A stretch of 64,000 bases of DNA from Sinomonas atrocyanea (GCF_030812675.1 NZ_JAUSTE010000012.1:1-64000), one strand, 5' to 3'; positions 1 to 9,162 are shown, counted from the first letter of the stretch. Notes: generated by a model not told the origin, from the sequence alone. Numbers and translations: made by a program.

Positions 1-161
1 TGGTGGCGCCTTCCGTGGTGGGGGGGGTTTTTATCGTCGGGGTGTTCTTGGGGGGTTATTTTTGTGGGGGGGGGGGGGGGGGGGCCCGGCGGGGGGGCCC
101 CCGGGGGGGGGGGGGCGGGGGCGCGGCCCCCCGCGCCGCTGGCCAGGTCGGCGGGGGCGGT
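1..161. other. G-run-rich contig end without a gene
   Basis: Positions 26-130 are dominated by uninterrupted G runs (for example 66-84 and 101-115). No other stretch of the window has this composition, and no protein family is visible in any frame. The likeliest explanation is low-quality sequence or misassembly at a contig edge. The glgC stop codon lies just inside it at 162-164 and looks intact. Confidence 0.6.
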
Positions 162-1604
162 TCAGACCGCGGAGCGGCGGGACGCGGACGACGGCGAGGA
201 CGCGCCGTCGGCGGTGCCGTCACCGGCGGCGGCCTGCGCCGCTGCCGTGGCGTGGCGTTCCTGGATCTTCTCGGCGACCTCGGGCATCTCCGCGGCGACG
301 TCCTCGAGCGCGGCCGGCATCTTCGACAGCCAGGCGGCGGCGAGGCGGCGTTCGTCCGCATCGGGCTCGGGGACGAGCTGGCCCTTGGCGAGGACCGTGA
401 TCCCCGAGGCGGTGACCTCGAAGCCGCGGCGCCGGTCGAGCTTCTCGTCCACCCCGATCGTCGCGCCCGGGGGCACCACGACGTTCTTGTCGACGATCGC
501 CCGGTTCACCACGGCCCCGGCCCCGATCTGGACTCCGTCCATGATGACCGAGTCGAGGACGCGCGCGGCGGAGTTGACCCGGACGTCGTGCGAGATCACG
601 GACCCCTCGACGATGCCGCCGGTGATGACCACGCCGCTGGAGACGATGGAGTCGAGCGCGATGCCGACGGTGCCGCCCTCGCCGCGGACGAACTTCGCCG
701 GCGGCGAGACGCTCTGGTGGGTGTAGATCGGCCACCGGGAGTTGTAGAGGTTGAACACCGGCAGCGGGGAGATGAGGTCCATGTGGGCGTCGTAGAACGA
801 GTCCAGGGTGCCCACGTCGCGCCAGTAGGTGCGGTCGCGTTCCGTGGCACCCGGGATCTCGTTCTTGGTGAAGTCGTAGACGCCGGCCTCGCCGCGGTCC
901 ACGAAGTAGGGGATGATGTCCCCGCCCATGTCGTGCTTCGTGTCGAGCCGCTCGGCGTCGCTCTTGAGCGCCTCGACGAGGGCATCGGCGTCGAAGACGT
1001 AGTTGCCCATCGAGGCCAGGAACTGCGCGGGATCGTCGGGCAGCCCCGGCGTCGTTGCCGGCTTCTCGACGAACGCGGAGATCATGGACGGCTTCGAGGA
1101 GTCCGTCTCGATGACGCCGAACTGGTTGGCCATGTCCAGCGGCTGGCGGACCGCGGCCACGGTCGCCTTGGCGCCGGAGGCCACGTGCGAGGCCACCATC
1201 TGCTCGAAGTCCATCCGGTACACGTGGTCGGCGCCGACCACGACCACGATCTCCGGCTGGGCGTCGTGGATGAGGTTCAGGGACTGGTAGATCGCGTTGG
1301 CGCTGCCCAGGAACCAGCTCTTCCCGACGCGCTGCTGGGCGGGCACGGACGCCACGTAGTTGCCCAGCTGGGGGGAGAGCCTCCACGTCTCCGAAATGTG
1401 CCTGTCCAAGGAGTGCGACTTGTACTGCGTCAGCACCACAATCTGCAGGTAGCCGGAATTCACGAGATTCGACATCGCGAAATCGATGAGCCGGTACCCT
1501 CCCGCGAACGGCACCGCGGGCTTGGCCCGGTCAGCCGTCAGGGGCATCAGCCGCTTGCCCTCCCCACCTGCGAGGACGATCGCCAATACCTTCTTCGCTG
1601 CCAC
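162..1604 (-). CDS. glgC: Glucose-1-phosphate adenylyltransferase (ADP-glucose pyrophosphorylase)
   Basis: This cytosolic enzyme makes ADP-glucose from glucose-1-phosphate and ATP, the committed step of bacterial glycogen synthesis. The 480-aa protein begins with the nucleotidyltransferase signature ([13 protein letters not shown] followed by [10 protein letters not shown]) and has a C-terminal left-handed beta-helix of hexapeptide repeats (about residues 290-400). After the family core ends near residue 408 there is an extra Ala/Glu-rich tail of about 70 residues; tails of variable length are common in Arthrobacter relatives. The start is GTG at 1604. It is divergent from glgA, with about 110 bases between them, so the pair is probably co-regulated. 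Family assignment is firm. Confidence 0.96.
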   Translation of the reverse strand: MAAKKVLAIVLAGGEGKRLMPLTADRAKPAVPFAGGYRLIDFAMSNLVNSGYLQIVVLTQYKSHSLDRHISETWRLSPQLGNYVASVPAQQRVGKSWFLGSANAIYQSLNLIHDAQPEIVVVVGADHVYRMDFEQMVASHVASGAKATVAAVRQPLDMANQFGVIETDSSKPSMISAFVEKPATTPGLPDDPAQFLASMGNYVFDADALVEALKSDAERLDTKHDMGGDIIPYFVDRGEAGVYDFTKNEIPGATERDRTYWRDVGTLDSFYDAHMDLISPLPVFNLYNSRWPIYTHQSVSPPAKFVRGEGGTVGIALDSIVSSGVVITGGIVEGSVISHDVRVNSAARVLDSVIMDGVQIGAGAVVNRAIVDKNVVVPPGATIGVDEKLDRRRGFEVTASGITVLAKGQLVPEPDADERRLAAAWLSKMPAALEDVAAEMPEVAEKIQERHATAAAQAAAGDGTADGASSPSSASRRSAV

Positions 1605-1704
1605 TGCGCAACCCCCGTCATCTCTCGTTCAAGACCAGTTTTCCCGGCCTCCGCGGATGCGAAACGCGGTCCCCTTCACACTAGTTCAGGTTCCAATGAC
1701 CGAC

Positions 1705-1710
1705 TACGTT
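1705..1710 (+). promoter_or_regulatory. Putative -10 box of glgA (leaderless)
   Basis: TACGTT fits the actinobacterial TANNNT -10 pattern and lies exactly 6 bases before the GTG at 1717, with no Shine-Dalgarno sequence between. On the opposite strand an ACACTA at 1679-1684 reads TAGTGT and could serve glgC. Confidence 0.45.
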
Positions 1711-1716
1711 GAAACC

Positions 1717-2913
1717 GTGCGAATCGACATTGTGACCAAGGAATTCCCCCCGGAGATCTACGGCGGCGCTGGGGTGCATGTGGCCGAGCTCAGCAGGGTC
1801 CTCGCCCGCGAGGTGGACCTGCGCGTGCACGCCTTCGGAGCCCCCCGCGAGGCCCAGGTCAACGGCGCGGCGGTCACCTCGTACCAGGTCCCCGAATACC
1901 TCTCCGACGCCAACGCCGCGCTCCAGACCCTCGGGATCGACCTCGGCATCGTGCCCGACGTCGCCGGCGCCGACCTCGTCCATTCGCACACGTGGTACGC
2001 GAACATGGCGGGACACCTCGCCTCGCTCATGCACGGCATCCCGCACGTGCTCTCCGCGCACAGCCTCGAGCCCCTGCGCCCGTGGAAGGCCGAGCAGCTC
2101 GGCGGCGGCTACCGCCTCTCGTCGTGGGTGGAGAAGACGGCCTACGAGGCCGCGGACGCCATCATCGCCGTCTCCCACGGCATGCGCGCCGACATCCTGC
2201 GCTGCTACCCGGAGGTGGACCCGGCGAAGGTCAAGGTGGTCCACAACGGCATCGACGTCTCGCTGTGGGGCCGCGACGAGGGCACCGAGCACCTGGCCGG
2301 CCTCGGGATCGACCCGGCCAAGCCCTCGGTCGTGTTCGTGGGCCGCAATACGCGCCAGAAGGGCGTGCCCTACCTGCTGCGCGCGGCGTCGAAGCTCCCC
2401 GCGGACGTCCAGCTCGTCCTCTGCCTCGGGGCCGCGGACACCCCGGAGCTCGCGTCCGAGACCGCCGCGCTGATCGACGGCCTGCGCGCCGAGCGGGAGG
2501 GTGTGGTCCTCATCGAGCGGATGCTCCCGCGCGCCGAGCTCATCCAGGTCCTCAGCCACGCGACGGCCTTCGCGTGCCCCAGCATCTACGAGCCCCTCGG
2601 GATCGTGAACCTCGAGGCCATGGCGTGCGGCGCGGCGGTCGTGGCCACGGCCACCGGCGGGATCCCCGAGGTCGTCGACCACGGCACCACGGGTCTGCTC
2701 GTCCCGATCGAGCAGGTCAGCGACGGCACCGGCACGCCGCTGGACGCGGAGAAGTTCGTGGCCGACTTCGCGGCGGCGCTGACCGAGGTCGTGGCCGACC
2801 CGGACAGGGCCCGCGCCATGGGCGAGGCCGGCCGCGTCCGGGCCGAGGCGAACTTCTCGTGGGAGAGCATCGCCGAGACCACCCTCGAGGTCTACCGGTC
2901 GGTACTCGCGTAG
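1717..2913 (+). CDS. glgA: Glycogen synthase, GT5-like (ADP-glucose dependent)
   Basis: It transfers glucose from ADP-glucose (or makes maltose-1-phosphate, as shown for some actinobacterial GlgA) in glycogen metabolism. The 398-aa protein has the N-terminal KEFPPEIYGGAGVHV donor-loop motif of the glycogen synthase family, and a GT-B C-terminal half with FVGRNTRQKG and the E-x7-E element in CPSIYEPLGIVNLEAMACG. The GTG at 1717 is preferred because it gives the conserved MRIDIVTKEFPPE start and sits 6 bases behind a -10 box. An in-frame ATG at 1696 would add 7 residues. The stop codon at 2911-2913 reads into TAGGCT, a -10-like word, but no plus-strand gene follows it. Confidence 0.95.
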   Translation: MRIDIVTKEFPPEIYGGAGVHVAELSRVLAREVDLRVHAFGAPREAQVNGAAVTSYQVPEYLSDANAALQTLGIDLGIVPDVAGADLVHSHTWYANMAGHLASLMHGIPHVLSAHSLEPLRPWKAEQLGGGYRLSSWVEKTAYEAADAIIAVSHGMRADILRCYPEVDPAKVKVVHNGIDVSLWGRDEGTEHLAGLGIDPAKPSVVFVGRNTRQKGVPYLLRAASKLPADVQLVLCLGAADTPELASETAALIDGLRAEREGVVLIERMLPRAELIQVLSHATAFACPSIYEPLGIVNLEAMACGAAVVATATGGIPEVVDHGTTGLLVPIEQVSDGTGTPLDAEKFVADFAAALTEVVADPDRARAMGEAGRVRAEANFSWESIAETTLEVYRSVLA

Positions 2914-2932
2914 GCTGGAGGCGAGAAGCGAG

Positions 2933-2986
2933 CGCACGACGGCGGCGGCGCACCCCGTAAGGGGAGCGTCGCCGCCGTCGCTGTGC
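2933..2986. terminator. Bidirectional terminator between glgA and the small heat-shock gene
   Basis: GC-rich arms (GACGGCGGCG and CGCCGCCGTC, extended by GCAC/GTGC) enclose a second small hairpin CCCC-GTAA-GGGG. It lies between two convergent genes. Confidence 0.7.
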
Positions 2987-3007
2987 CTGCGGCCCTGACG
3001 CCGGGAT

Positions 3008-3451
3008 TCAGTCCCGGCTCACGTTGACCTTGGTGGGCCCGGGCCCGGCCTCCGGCGCGACGGGAACCCGCACCTCGAGCACGCCGTCGTGGTAGCTCGC
3101 CTTGACGTCCTCGCCGCGCGCCCCGCGCGGGAGGTCGACCGTGCGCGCATAGGTTCCGTAGCGGAACTCGCTGCGGTACCCGCCCCTGGTGCGGTTGGCC
3201 GTGTCCTCGCGCCGCTCGGCCTTGATCGAGAGGGTCGAGTCGTGGACCGTGACCTCGACGTCCCGCTCGGGGTCGATCCCCGGCAGCTCGGCGCGCACCA
3301 CGAGGTAGTCGCCGTCGCGGAACTGCTCGGTGCGCAGCCACGTCGTCTCCCACTCGTCGACGAAGCGCTTGAACTGTTCGGGGAACCCGAACCTGCGCAT
3401 GCCCTCCGGCATCATGTCCCATGGGCCCCTGCGGCCCCATCCCTCGACCAT
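3008..3451 (-). CDS. Hsp20/alpha-crystallin small heat-shock protein
   Basis: This is an ATP-independent holdase chaperone that binds unfolding proteins in the cytosol. The 147-aa protein has a short N-terminal arm (PWDMMPEGM), then an alpha-crystallin domain from about residue 45, with RAELPGIDPERDVEVTV and the closing GVLEVRVPVA strand. The ATG at 3451 is chosen over an upstream in-frame start because a strong AGGAGG lies 6 bases before it. The gene is alone and monocistronic, facing glgA. The upstream region has TAGCCT (rc of 3502-3507) as a -10 candidate, but no HspR (HAIR) or CIRCE repeat was found. Confidence 0.93.
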   Translation of the reverse strand: MVEGWGRRGPWDMMPEGMRRFGFPEQFKRFVDEWETTWLRTEQFRDGDYLVVRAELPGIDPERDVEVTVHDSTLSIKAERREDTANRTRGGYRSEFRYGTYARTVDLPRGARGEDVKASYHDGVLEVRVPVAPEAGPGPTKVNVSRD

Positions 3452-3482
3452 GGATTCCTCCTGACGTGCCCCGGGCACCGGT

Positions 3483-3518
3483 GCGGCCGGGTCCTGCCTT
3501 CAGGCTAGACCCGGCCGC
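3483..3518 (-). terminator. Terminator of the acyl-CoA oxidase gene overlapping the hsp20 promoter
   Basis: A perfect 11-bp stem (GCGGCCGGGTC at 3483-3493, GACCCGGCCGC at 3508-3518) has a second small hairpin (GCCT/AGGC) in its loop. The loop also holds TAGCCT, the only plausible -10 for hsp20, so termination and the next initiation share the same bases. Confidence 0.6.
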
Positions 3519-3535
3519 GGGGAGGGGGAAAGGAC

Positions 3536-5614
3536 CTACTTCTTGAGGTCCTTCTCCTTGGTGGGCGCCTCGCCCGAGGCGCGCTGCGCGGCGTAGTAGG
3601 CCGCGGCCTCCTCCTGCCGACGGGCCTCGATGCCGCTCGCCACGGTGGCCCGCAGGTGGTCCTGGGTGTAGCCGAACGCCTCGACCAGGTCGAGGGCGTG
3701 CGGGCGCAGCCGGGCGAGCAGGCGGTTGATGTACTCGCCCACGGTGCGCCCGCGCTGCATGGAGAGCCGGCCGTTCATGAGGTACCACTCGAGGTGCGCC
3801 TCGATGAGGGTCAGGCCGAACAGGTCGCGCAGCCAGGTGAGGACCTGCTTGGTGCCCGGGTCCTCGATCTTCTCCAGGGCCTCGGTGAACGCCTCCCACT
3901 GGAGCAGCTCGCCGTGGGCGCGGGCGGCCTCGATGAGCTCGTTCTGGTGCGCGTTGAAGCGCGCGGCGGCCTCGACCTGGGGGAGCTTGGTGGCCCCGGC
4001 GAGGGCCTGCGCGGCCTGCGCCACCATGGTCTGGACCCGCTCGGCCAGCAGGAGCCGCTGCGTGTCGGGGTCGCGCAGCGCGAGGGCGGAGCGCTGCGCG
4101 CGGCCGGAGTCCGCCGCGAACTGCGCCACCGCGCCCAGTCCCGTCTTGAGGGCCACGCCGCGGGCCTGGCCGAGCGCGAACTTCGCCAGCGCCCCGACGT
4201 TCATGGAGCGGAACTCCTTGGCGTAGTCGTTCAGGAGCCGCTTGGCCACGAGCTGCAGCAGCACGTTGTTGTCGCCCTCGAAGGTCACGTAGATGTCGAG
4301 GTCCGCGCGCAGGGACGCGAAGCGGTTCTCGATCATGAACCCGGAGCCGCCGCACGCCTCGCGGCACTCCTGGAGCGTGGTGAGCGCGTGCCACGTGGAC
4401 AGGGGCTTGAGGGCCGCGGCCAGCGTCTCGAGGTCCTGCCGGTCCTCGTCCGTGTCCTGCGCCCCGGAGAACACGCCGTCGAACTTCGCCAGGAGCTCCT
4501 CGTGGGCGAAGCTCATCGCGTAGGTCGCGGCGAGCAGCGGGAAGAGGCGGCGCTGGTGGCGCTGGTAGTCCAGCAGCACCTCCTCGGCGGTGTCCGAGGA
4601 GGCGTTGAACTGGCGGCGCTCTGCGGCGTACCGGATGGCGGCCGTGAGGCCCACCTTGGAGGCGGCGACGGCGGCGCCGTCGAGCGAGACGCGGCCCTGC
4701 ACCAGGGTGCCGAGCATCGTGAAGAAGCGCCGGCCCGGGGTGGCGATGGGCGAGCTGTAGGTGCCGTCCTCGGCCACGTCCCCGTAGCGGTTGAGCAGGT
4801 TGGTGCGCGGGATGCGCACGTGGTCGAACGCCAGCCGGCCGTTGTCGATCCCGTTGAGGCCGCCCTTGATGCCGTCGTCCTCGCTCGAGACGCCCGGCAG
4901 GCACTCCTTGGTCTGGGGGTCGCGGATGGGGACGTAGAAGGCGTGCACGCCGTGGTTGACCCCGCGGGTGATGAGCTGGGCGAACACCACGGCGGCGATG
5001 CCGTCCTTGGCCGCGTTGCCCAGGTACTCCTTCCACGCGGCCCGGAACGGGGTGTTGAGGACGAACTCGCCGGTCTCGGGGTCATACGTGGCGGTGGTGC
5101 CGATGCTCGCGACGTCGGAGCCGTGGCCGATCTCGGTCATGGCGAAGGCGCCGGGCACAGTGAGGTCCATGATGTCCGGCAGCCACTTCGCATGGTGCTC
5201 GGCGGTGCCGAGGTGCAGCACGGCCGCGCCGAACAGGCCCCACTGCACGCCGGACTTGATCTGCAGCGACGGGTCGGCGGTGACGAGCTCCTCGAACCCG
5301 GCGATGTTGCCGCCGTGGTTGTCCTCCCCGCCAAGCGCCTTCGGGAACGCGCGCTGGATGGCGCGGTGGTCCACGAGGTACTTGAGCTGGCCGAACACGC
5401 GCTCGCGGTGCTCGGTGTGGGTCAGTCCCTCGAGCTTGTGCAGTTCGGGGCGGGCGGCGAGCTCGCGGGCCTGCTTGCGCACGTCGGCCCAGGTTCCCAG
5501 CAGCAGCTCGCCCAGCGCGGCGACGTCGATCTTCGGCGACTGCTCGAGGTCGGCCACGTCGGTCTCCGCCTCCGCGGAGGGGGAGGTGGAGAGGCCAGCG
5601 GTCTGGTGGGTCAT
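3536..5614 (-). CDS. Acyl-CoA oxidase/dehydrogenase (ACOX-type FAD enzyme)
   Basis: It oxidises acyl-CoA to trans-2-enoyl-CoA, the first step of beta-oxidation. At 692 aa it is far longer than ordinary acyl-CoA dehydrogenases (about 390 aa) and matches acyl-CoA oxidase architecture, with an extra C-terminal helical domain. The middle domain has the FAMTEIGHGSDVASI motif. The catalytic glutamate is expected in YVTFEGDNNVLLQ, the acyl-CoA oxidase signature. The ATG at 5614 overlaps the stop of the upstream TetR gene as ATGA, so the two are translationally coupled. Whether oxygen or an electron-transfer flavoprotein is the acceptor cannot be read from the sequence. Confidence 0.92.
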   Translation of the reverse strand: MTHQTAGLSTSPSAEAETDVADLEQSPKIDVAALGELLLGTWADVRKQARELAARPELHKLEGLTHTEHRERVFGQLKYLVDHRAIQRAFPKALGGEDNHGGNIAGFEELVTADPSLQIKSGVQWGLFGAAVLHLGTAEHHAKWLPDIMDLTVPGAFAMTEIGHGSDVASIGTTATYDPETGEFVLNTPFRAAWKEYLGNAAKDGIAAVVFAQLITRGVNHGVHAFYVPIRDPQTKECLPGVSSEDDGIKGGLNGIDNGRLAFDHVRIPRTNLLNRYGDVAEDGTYSSPIATPGRRFFTMLGTLVQGRVSLDGAAVAASKVGLTAAIRYAAERRQFNASSDTAEEVLLDYQRHQRRLFPLLAATYAMSFAHEELLAKFDGVFSGAQDTDEDRQDLETLAAALKPLSTWHALTTLQECREACGGSGFMIENRFASLRADLDIYVTFEGDNNVLLQLVAKRLLNDYAKEFRSMNVGALAKFALGQARGVALKTGLGAVAQFAADSGRAQRSALALRDPDTQRLLLAERVQTMVAQAAQALAGATKLPQVEAAARFNAHQNELIEAARAHGELLQWEAFTEALEKIEDPGTKQVLTWLRDLFGLTLIEAHLEWYLMNGRLSMQRGRTVGEYINRLLARLRPHALDLVEAFGYTQDHLRATVASGIEARRQEEAAAYYAAQRASGEAPTKEKDLKK

Positions 5615-6321
5615 CGTGTCTCCTGTGGTGGAAGGGGTGGGGCCTGCCTGCGGTCGGCGTCGGCGGCTGATCCGACGGGAACGGCCGCCTGGGCGGCGAT
5701 TCCCGCGAAGAGCCAGTCGGCGATCAGGCCTGCCATGTCGTCGAGGGAGGGCTTGTGGTCGGAGGGCGCGGCGGTGAGCCAGCGCTCGCCGGCGGCGCGG
5801 ACGAGGCCGATCGCGGCGGGGGGCCAGTAGTCGAGCGTCGCGGAGGCGGCGGGGCCGAGGTACCGGGCCATGGGGGCCTGGATCATCGACCCCACGGCAT
5901 CGAAGAAGCTGCCGAAGGCGCGGTCCGGGTCCGCCGGGACCCGCGTGACGAACTCGTACACGTGCGGCGAGCGCGCGGCCATGCCGAGGTAGGCGGCGAC
6001 CATGGCCCGCAGCCCCTCGTAGGGCGTCTGCGCGGCGGCGGCCGCTGCTCCGATGCGCTCCTGCATCTGCGCCAGGACGAGCGAGCCCATCGCGGCCTGG
6101 AGGCCGGCCTTGTCCCGGAAGTACCGGTAGAAGACGGACTTCGACGTGCCGGCCGCGGCTGCGATGTCCTCCATGGGCACGTCCGGGCCGAGCCGGTGCA
6201 CGGCCCGGCGCGCGGCGTGGACGAGGTCGGCGCGGCGTTCCTCGCGGTGGCTCGCCCAGCGCGCGGTGCGGCCGTCGACGCCGGGCGAGGGCACGGCGTC
6301 GTTCGCAGTGGATTGGTTCAC
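5611..6321 (-). CDS. TetR-family transcriptional regulator of the fatty-acid locus
   Basis: The 236-aa protein has an N-terminal TetR helix-turn-helix (residues about 30-75, MEDIAAAAGTSKSVFYRYFRDKAGL) followed by a helical ligand-binding domain. It is the first gene of a two-gene unit with the acyl-CoA oxidase and is divergent from the thiolase operon, so it probably represses both arms and responds to acyl-CoA (inference from context). The start is GTG at 6321 with no Shine-Dalgarno. A TACGCT -10 word lies 7 bases upstream, which implies a leaderless mRNA. Confidence 0.93.
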   Translation of the reverse strand: MNQSTANDAVPSPGVDGRTARWASHREERRADLVHAARRAVHRLGPDVPMEDIAAAAGTSKSVFYRYFRDKAGLQAAMGSLVLAQMQERIGAAAAAAQTPYEGLRAMVAAYLGMAARSPHVYEFVTRVPADPDRAFGSFFDAVGSMIQAPMARYLGPAASATLDYWPPAAIGLVRAAGERWLTAAPSDHKPSLDDMAGLIADWLFAGIAAQAAVPVGSAADADRRQAPPLPPQETR

Positions 6322-6323
6322 GG

Positions 6324-6350
6324 TACTCAGCGTATCAGGTACGCTAGGTA
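6324..6350. promoter_or_regulatory. 27-bp palindromic operator with back-to-back -10 boxes
   Basis: The arms TACTCAGCGTA (6324-6334) and TACGCTAGGTA (6340-6350) match at 9 of 11 positions as an inverted repeat around a 5-bp spacer. Each arm contains TACGCT read outward. The minus-strand copy (6334-6329) is 7 bases from the TetR start, and the plus-strand copy (6340-6345) serves the thiolase gene. A repressor bound here would cover both -10 boxes. Confidence 0.75.
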
Positions 6351-6388
6351 TCGGTAATTCAGATCACAGCTCTCGACCGGAGGACGCT

Positions 6389-7711
6389 ATGCCCACCTCT
6401 TCCTCGCCCGGCATCCGCAAGGCCGTCGTCGTCGGCGGCAACCGCATCCCGTTCGCGCGGGCCAACGGCGCCTACACCCGGACCTCGAACCAGGACATGC
6501 TCATCGCCGCGATCGACGGGCTCGTGGCCCGCTTCGGCCTGCAGGACGAGCAGATCGGCGAGGTCGCCGCGGGCGCGGTGCTCAAGCACAGCCGCGACTT
6601 CAACCTCACCCGGGAGTCCGTCCTCGGCTCGGCCCTGCGCCCCGAGACCCCGGCCTACGACGTGCAGCAGGCCTGCGCGACGGGCCTCGAGACCGTCCTC
6701 CAGCTCTCGGACAAGATCAAGCTCGGCCGCCTCGACTCGGCGATCGCCGGCGGCGTCGACTCGGCCTCGGACGCCCCGATCGTGGTCAGCGAGGGCCTGC
6801 GCGAGACGATCCTCGAGCTCAGCCGCGCCAAGACCCTCCAGCAGAAGCTCAAGGCCGTCTCGAAGCTGCGCCCCAAGGACCTTGCGCCCATGGCGCCGGG
6901 CACCAACGAGCCCCGCACCGGGCTGTCCATGGGCGAGCACCAGGCCCTGACCACCAAGCAGTGGAACATCACCCGCGAGGCCCAGGACGAGCTGGCGCTC
7001 GCGTCCCATCGCAACCTGGCCGCGGCCTACGAGCGGGGCTTCTTCGACGACCTCGTGACCCCGTACCGCGGGCTCACGAAGGACTCGAACCTGCGCGCCG
7101 ACACCTCGATGGAGAAGCTCGGCAAGCTGTCGCCGGTCTTCGGCCGCCAGCTCGGCTCCGGGGCCAGCATGACCGCGGGGAACTCGACCCCGCTCACGGA
7201 CGGCGCCTCGACCGTGCTGCTCGCCTCCGAGGACTGGGCTGCCGAGCGCGACCTTCCCATCCTCGCCGACATCGTGGACGGCGAGGCCGCGGCCGTGGAC
7301 TTCGTGCACGGCAAGGACGGCCTCCTCATGGCGCCGGTGTTCGCGGTGCCGCGCCTGCTCGGCCGGCTCGGCCTGACGCTCGAGGACATCGACTACTTCG
7401 AGATCCACGAGGCCTTTGCCGGCACCGTGCTCGCGACCCTCGCCGCGTGGGAGGACGCCGACTTCTGCCGCGAGCGCCTCGGTCTCGACGGCGCCTTCGG
7501 CAAGGTGGACCGCGCCAAGCTCAACGTCAACGGCTCCTCGCTCGCCGCCGGCCACCCCTTCGCCGCGACCGGCGGCCGCATCGTCGCGAGCCTGGCCAAG
7601 CAGCTCCACGAGCGCACCGCCGCCGGCGACCTCGGCCGGCCGGCCCGCGGGCTCATCTCCGTCTGCGCGGCCGGCGGCATGGGCGTCGTCGCCGTCCTCG
7701 AGGGACGCTGA
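6389..7711 (+). CDS. Acetyl-CoA C-acyltransferase (thiolase, FadI-like)
   Basis: It carries out thiolytic cleavage of 3-ketoacyl-CoA in beta-oxidation (reversible Claisen condensation). The 440-aa protein has the full thiolase triad: nucleophilic Cys96 in DVQQACATGLE, a histidine in NGSSLAAGHPFAATGGR (about residue 389) and the second cysteine in SVCAAGGMG near the C terminus. The ATG at 6389 follows GGAGG at a good distance. It heads a plus-strand operon with the reductase and hydratase. The shorter upstream in-frame reading into the TetR promoter is not coding. Confidence 0.94.
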   Translation: MPTSSSPGIRKAVVVGGNRIPFARANGAYTRTSNQDMLIAAIDGLVARFGLQDEQIGEVAAGAVLKHSRDFNLTRESVLGSALRPETPAYDVQQACATGLETVLQLSDKIKLGRLDSAIAGGVDSASDAPIVVSEGLRETILELSRAKTLQQKLKAVSKLRPKDLAPMAPGTNEPRTGLSMGEHQALTTKQWNITREAQDELALASHRNLAAAYERGFFDDLVTPYRGLTKDSNLRADTSMEKLGKLSPVFGRQLGSGASMTAGNSTPLTDGASTVLLASEDWAAERDLPILADIVDGEAAAVDFVHGKDGLLMAPVFAVPRLLGRLGLTLEDIDYFEIHEAFAGTVLATLAAWEDADFCRERLGLDGAFGKVDRAKLNVNGSSLAAGHPFAATGGRIVASLAKQLHERTAAGDLGRPARGLISVCAAGGMGVVAVLEGR

Positions 7712-7731
7712 GGCTGGGGAAGGGGACAGGC

Positions 7732-9162
7732 ATGGCTGACAAGTACACCGACTTCGTCTCGCGCGGCTGGGGACGGGACCTCGCCAAGCGCCTCGGGCTC
7801 CCGCAGCCCGTGGCCCTGCGCCGCTACGAGCCAGGAGCGCCACTCGTGCCCGGGCCCGTCCTGCTCATCGGCGCCGGCGCCGGGGCGGACGCCCTCGAGA
7901 CGGCGCTGAAGGGCTGGGATGTCGAGGTCGTCAGGGACCCCGCAGTGGTCCCCGCCGACGGGGGGACGCACGACGCCGGTGCCTCGCCGGCGTCGTCCGC
8001 CTCGCCCGCCGCTTCGGCCGGCTCCGGAAGGGGAGGGGCGGCGAAGCTCGGCGGCATCGTGCTCGCCCTCGACACGGTGGCCCGGCCCGAGGACCTGTCC
8101 GCGCCGATCCTCGCCGCCGGCCGCGCCCTGCGCTCGCTGGCCCCCAACGCGCGCGTCGTCACGGTCTCGCGGCGGTCCTCGACCGCGGACGAGCCGGCGC
8201 TCGCCGCCGCCCGGGCCGGCGTGGACGGCATCCTGCGCTCGCTGGCCAAGGAACTGCGCAGCGGTGCGACCGGCAACGGCATCCTGCTCGCCGAGGGCGT
8301 CGGGGCGGACGCCCCCAGCGCGCTCGGGGCGCTGCGCTTCCTGCTCTCCGGGCGGTCCGCCTTCGTCGACGGCCAATTCGTCACCGTCGGCACGGCCAAG
8401 GGCGAGCGGCCCGGCGATCCCGAGAAGCCCCTCGCCGGGAAGGTCGCGGTGGTCACCGGGGCCGCGCGGGGGATCGGCGCGGCGATCGCCCGCACGCTGG
8501 CCCGCGACGGCGCCAAGGTGGTCGTCGTGGACGTGCCCGCGGCGGGCGACGCCCTCGCGAAGGTCGCCAACGAGGTCCGCGGCACCGCCCTCCAGCTCGA
8601 CATCACCAAGCCCGAGGCGGGCGAGCGGATCCTCGAGCACGCGCTCGGCCGGCACGGCGCCCTGGACATCCTCGTGCACAACGCCGGCGTCACCCGGGAC
8701 AAGCTCCTGGCCAACATGGACGCCTGGCGCTGGGACTCGGTCATCGCCGTGAACATCGCGGCCCAGCTGCGCATCAACGACGCGCTGCTCGGCTCCGGCC
8801 GGCTGGGCGAGGGGTTCCGCATCGTCTCGGTCGCCTCGACCTCGGGGATCGCGGGCAATCGCGGGCAGACCAACTACGCGGCCTCCAAGGCTGGCGTCAT
8901 CGGGATGGTCCGCTCCACCGCGGCCCGGCTCGCCCCGATCGGGGGGACGGCGAACGCCGTGGCCCCGGGGTTCATCGAGACCGAGATGACGGCCAAGATC
9001 CCGTTCGCGACCCGCGAGGTGGCCCGGCGCCTGAACTCGCTCCAGCAGGGCGGGCTTCCGCTCGACGTGGCCGAGGCGATCGCGTTCCTCGCCTCCGACG
9101 CGGCCGGGGGCATCTCCGGCAACGTGCTGCGGGTGTGCGGGCAGAACCTGGTGGGGCAGTGA
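7732..9162 (+). CDS. 3-oxoacyl-(ACP/CoA) reductase, high-molecular-weight FabG4 type
   Basis: It is an NAD(P)H-dependent ketoacyl reductase or hydroxyacyl-CoA dehydrogenase. At 476 aa it resembles mycobacterial FabG4: a flavodoxin-like N-terminal extension (about residues 1-225), then a complete SDR domain with VTGAARGIGAAIA (about residue 240), NNAG-like VHNAGVTRD, and the Ser-Tyr-Lys catalytic set in SVASTSGIAG...TNYAASK (near residues 366, 382 and 386). It starts 20 bases after the thiolase, and its stop overlaps the hydratase start (GTGA). In a beta-oxidation operon it most likely works as the hydroxyacyl-CoA dehydrogenase (inference). Confidence 0.92.
   Translation: MADKYTDFVSRGWGRDLAKRLGLPQPVALRRYEPGAPLVPGPVLLIGAGAGADALETALKGWDVEVVRDPAVVPADGGTHDAGASPASSASPAASAGSGRGGAAKLGGIVLALDTVARPEDLSAPILAAGRALRSLAPNARVVTVSRRSSTADEPALAAARAGVDGILRSLAKELRSGATGNGILLAEGVGADAPSALGALRFLLSGRSAFVDGQFVTVGTAKGERPGDPEKPLAGKVAVVTGAARGIGAAIARTLARDGAKVVVVDVPAAGDALAKVANEVRGTALQLDITKPEAGERILEHALGRHGALDILVHNAGVTRDKLLANMDAWRWDSVIAVNIAAQLRINDALLGSGRLGEGFRIVSVASTSGIAGNRGQTNYAASKAGVIGMVRSTAARLAPIGGTANAVAPGFIETEMTAKIPFATREVARRLNSLQQGGLPLDVAEAIAFLASDAAGGISGNVLRVCGQNLVGQ

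Noticed and set aside
2911-2916. TAGGCT at the glgA stop as a promoter
   Set aside because: No plus-strand gene follows before the terminator and the convergent hsp20 gene.
3656-5830. 724-codon open frame on the plus strand opposite the acyl-CoA oxidase
   Set aside because: It is the antisense shadow of a high-GC gene; no family similarity, no ribosome site, and the minus strand encodes a clear enzyme.
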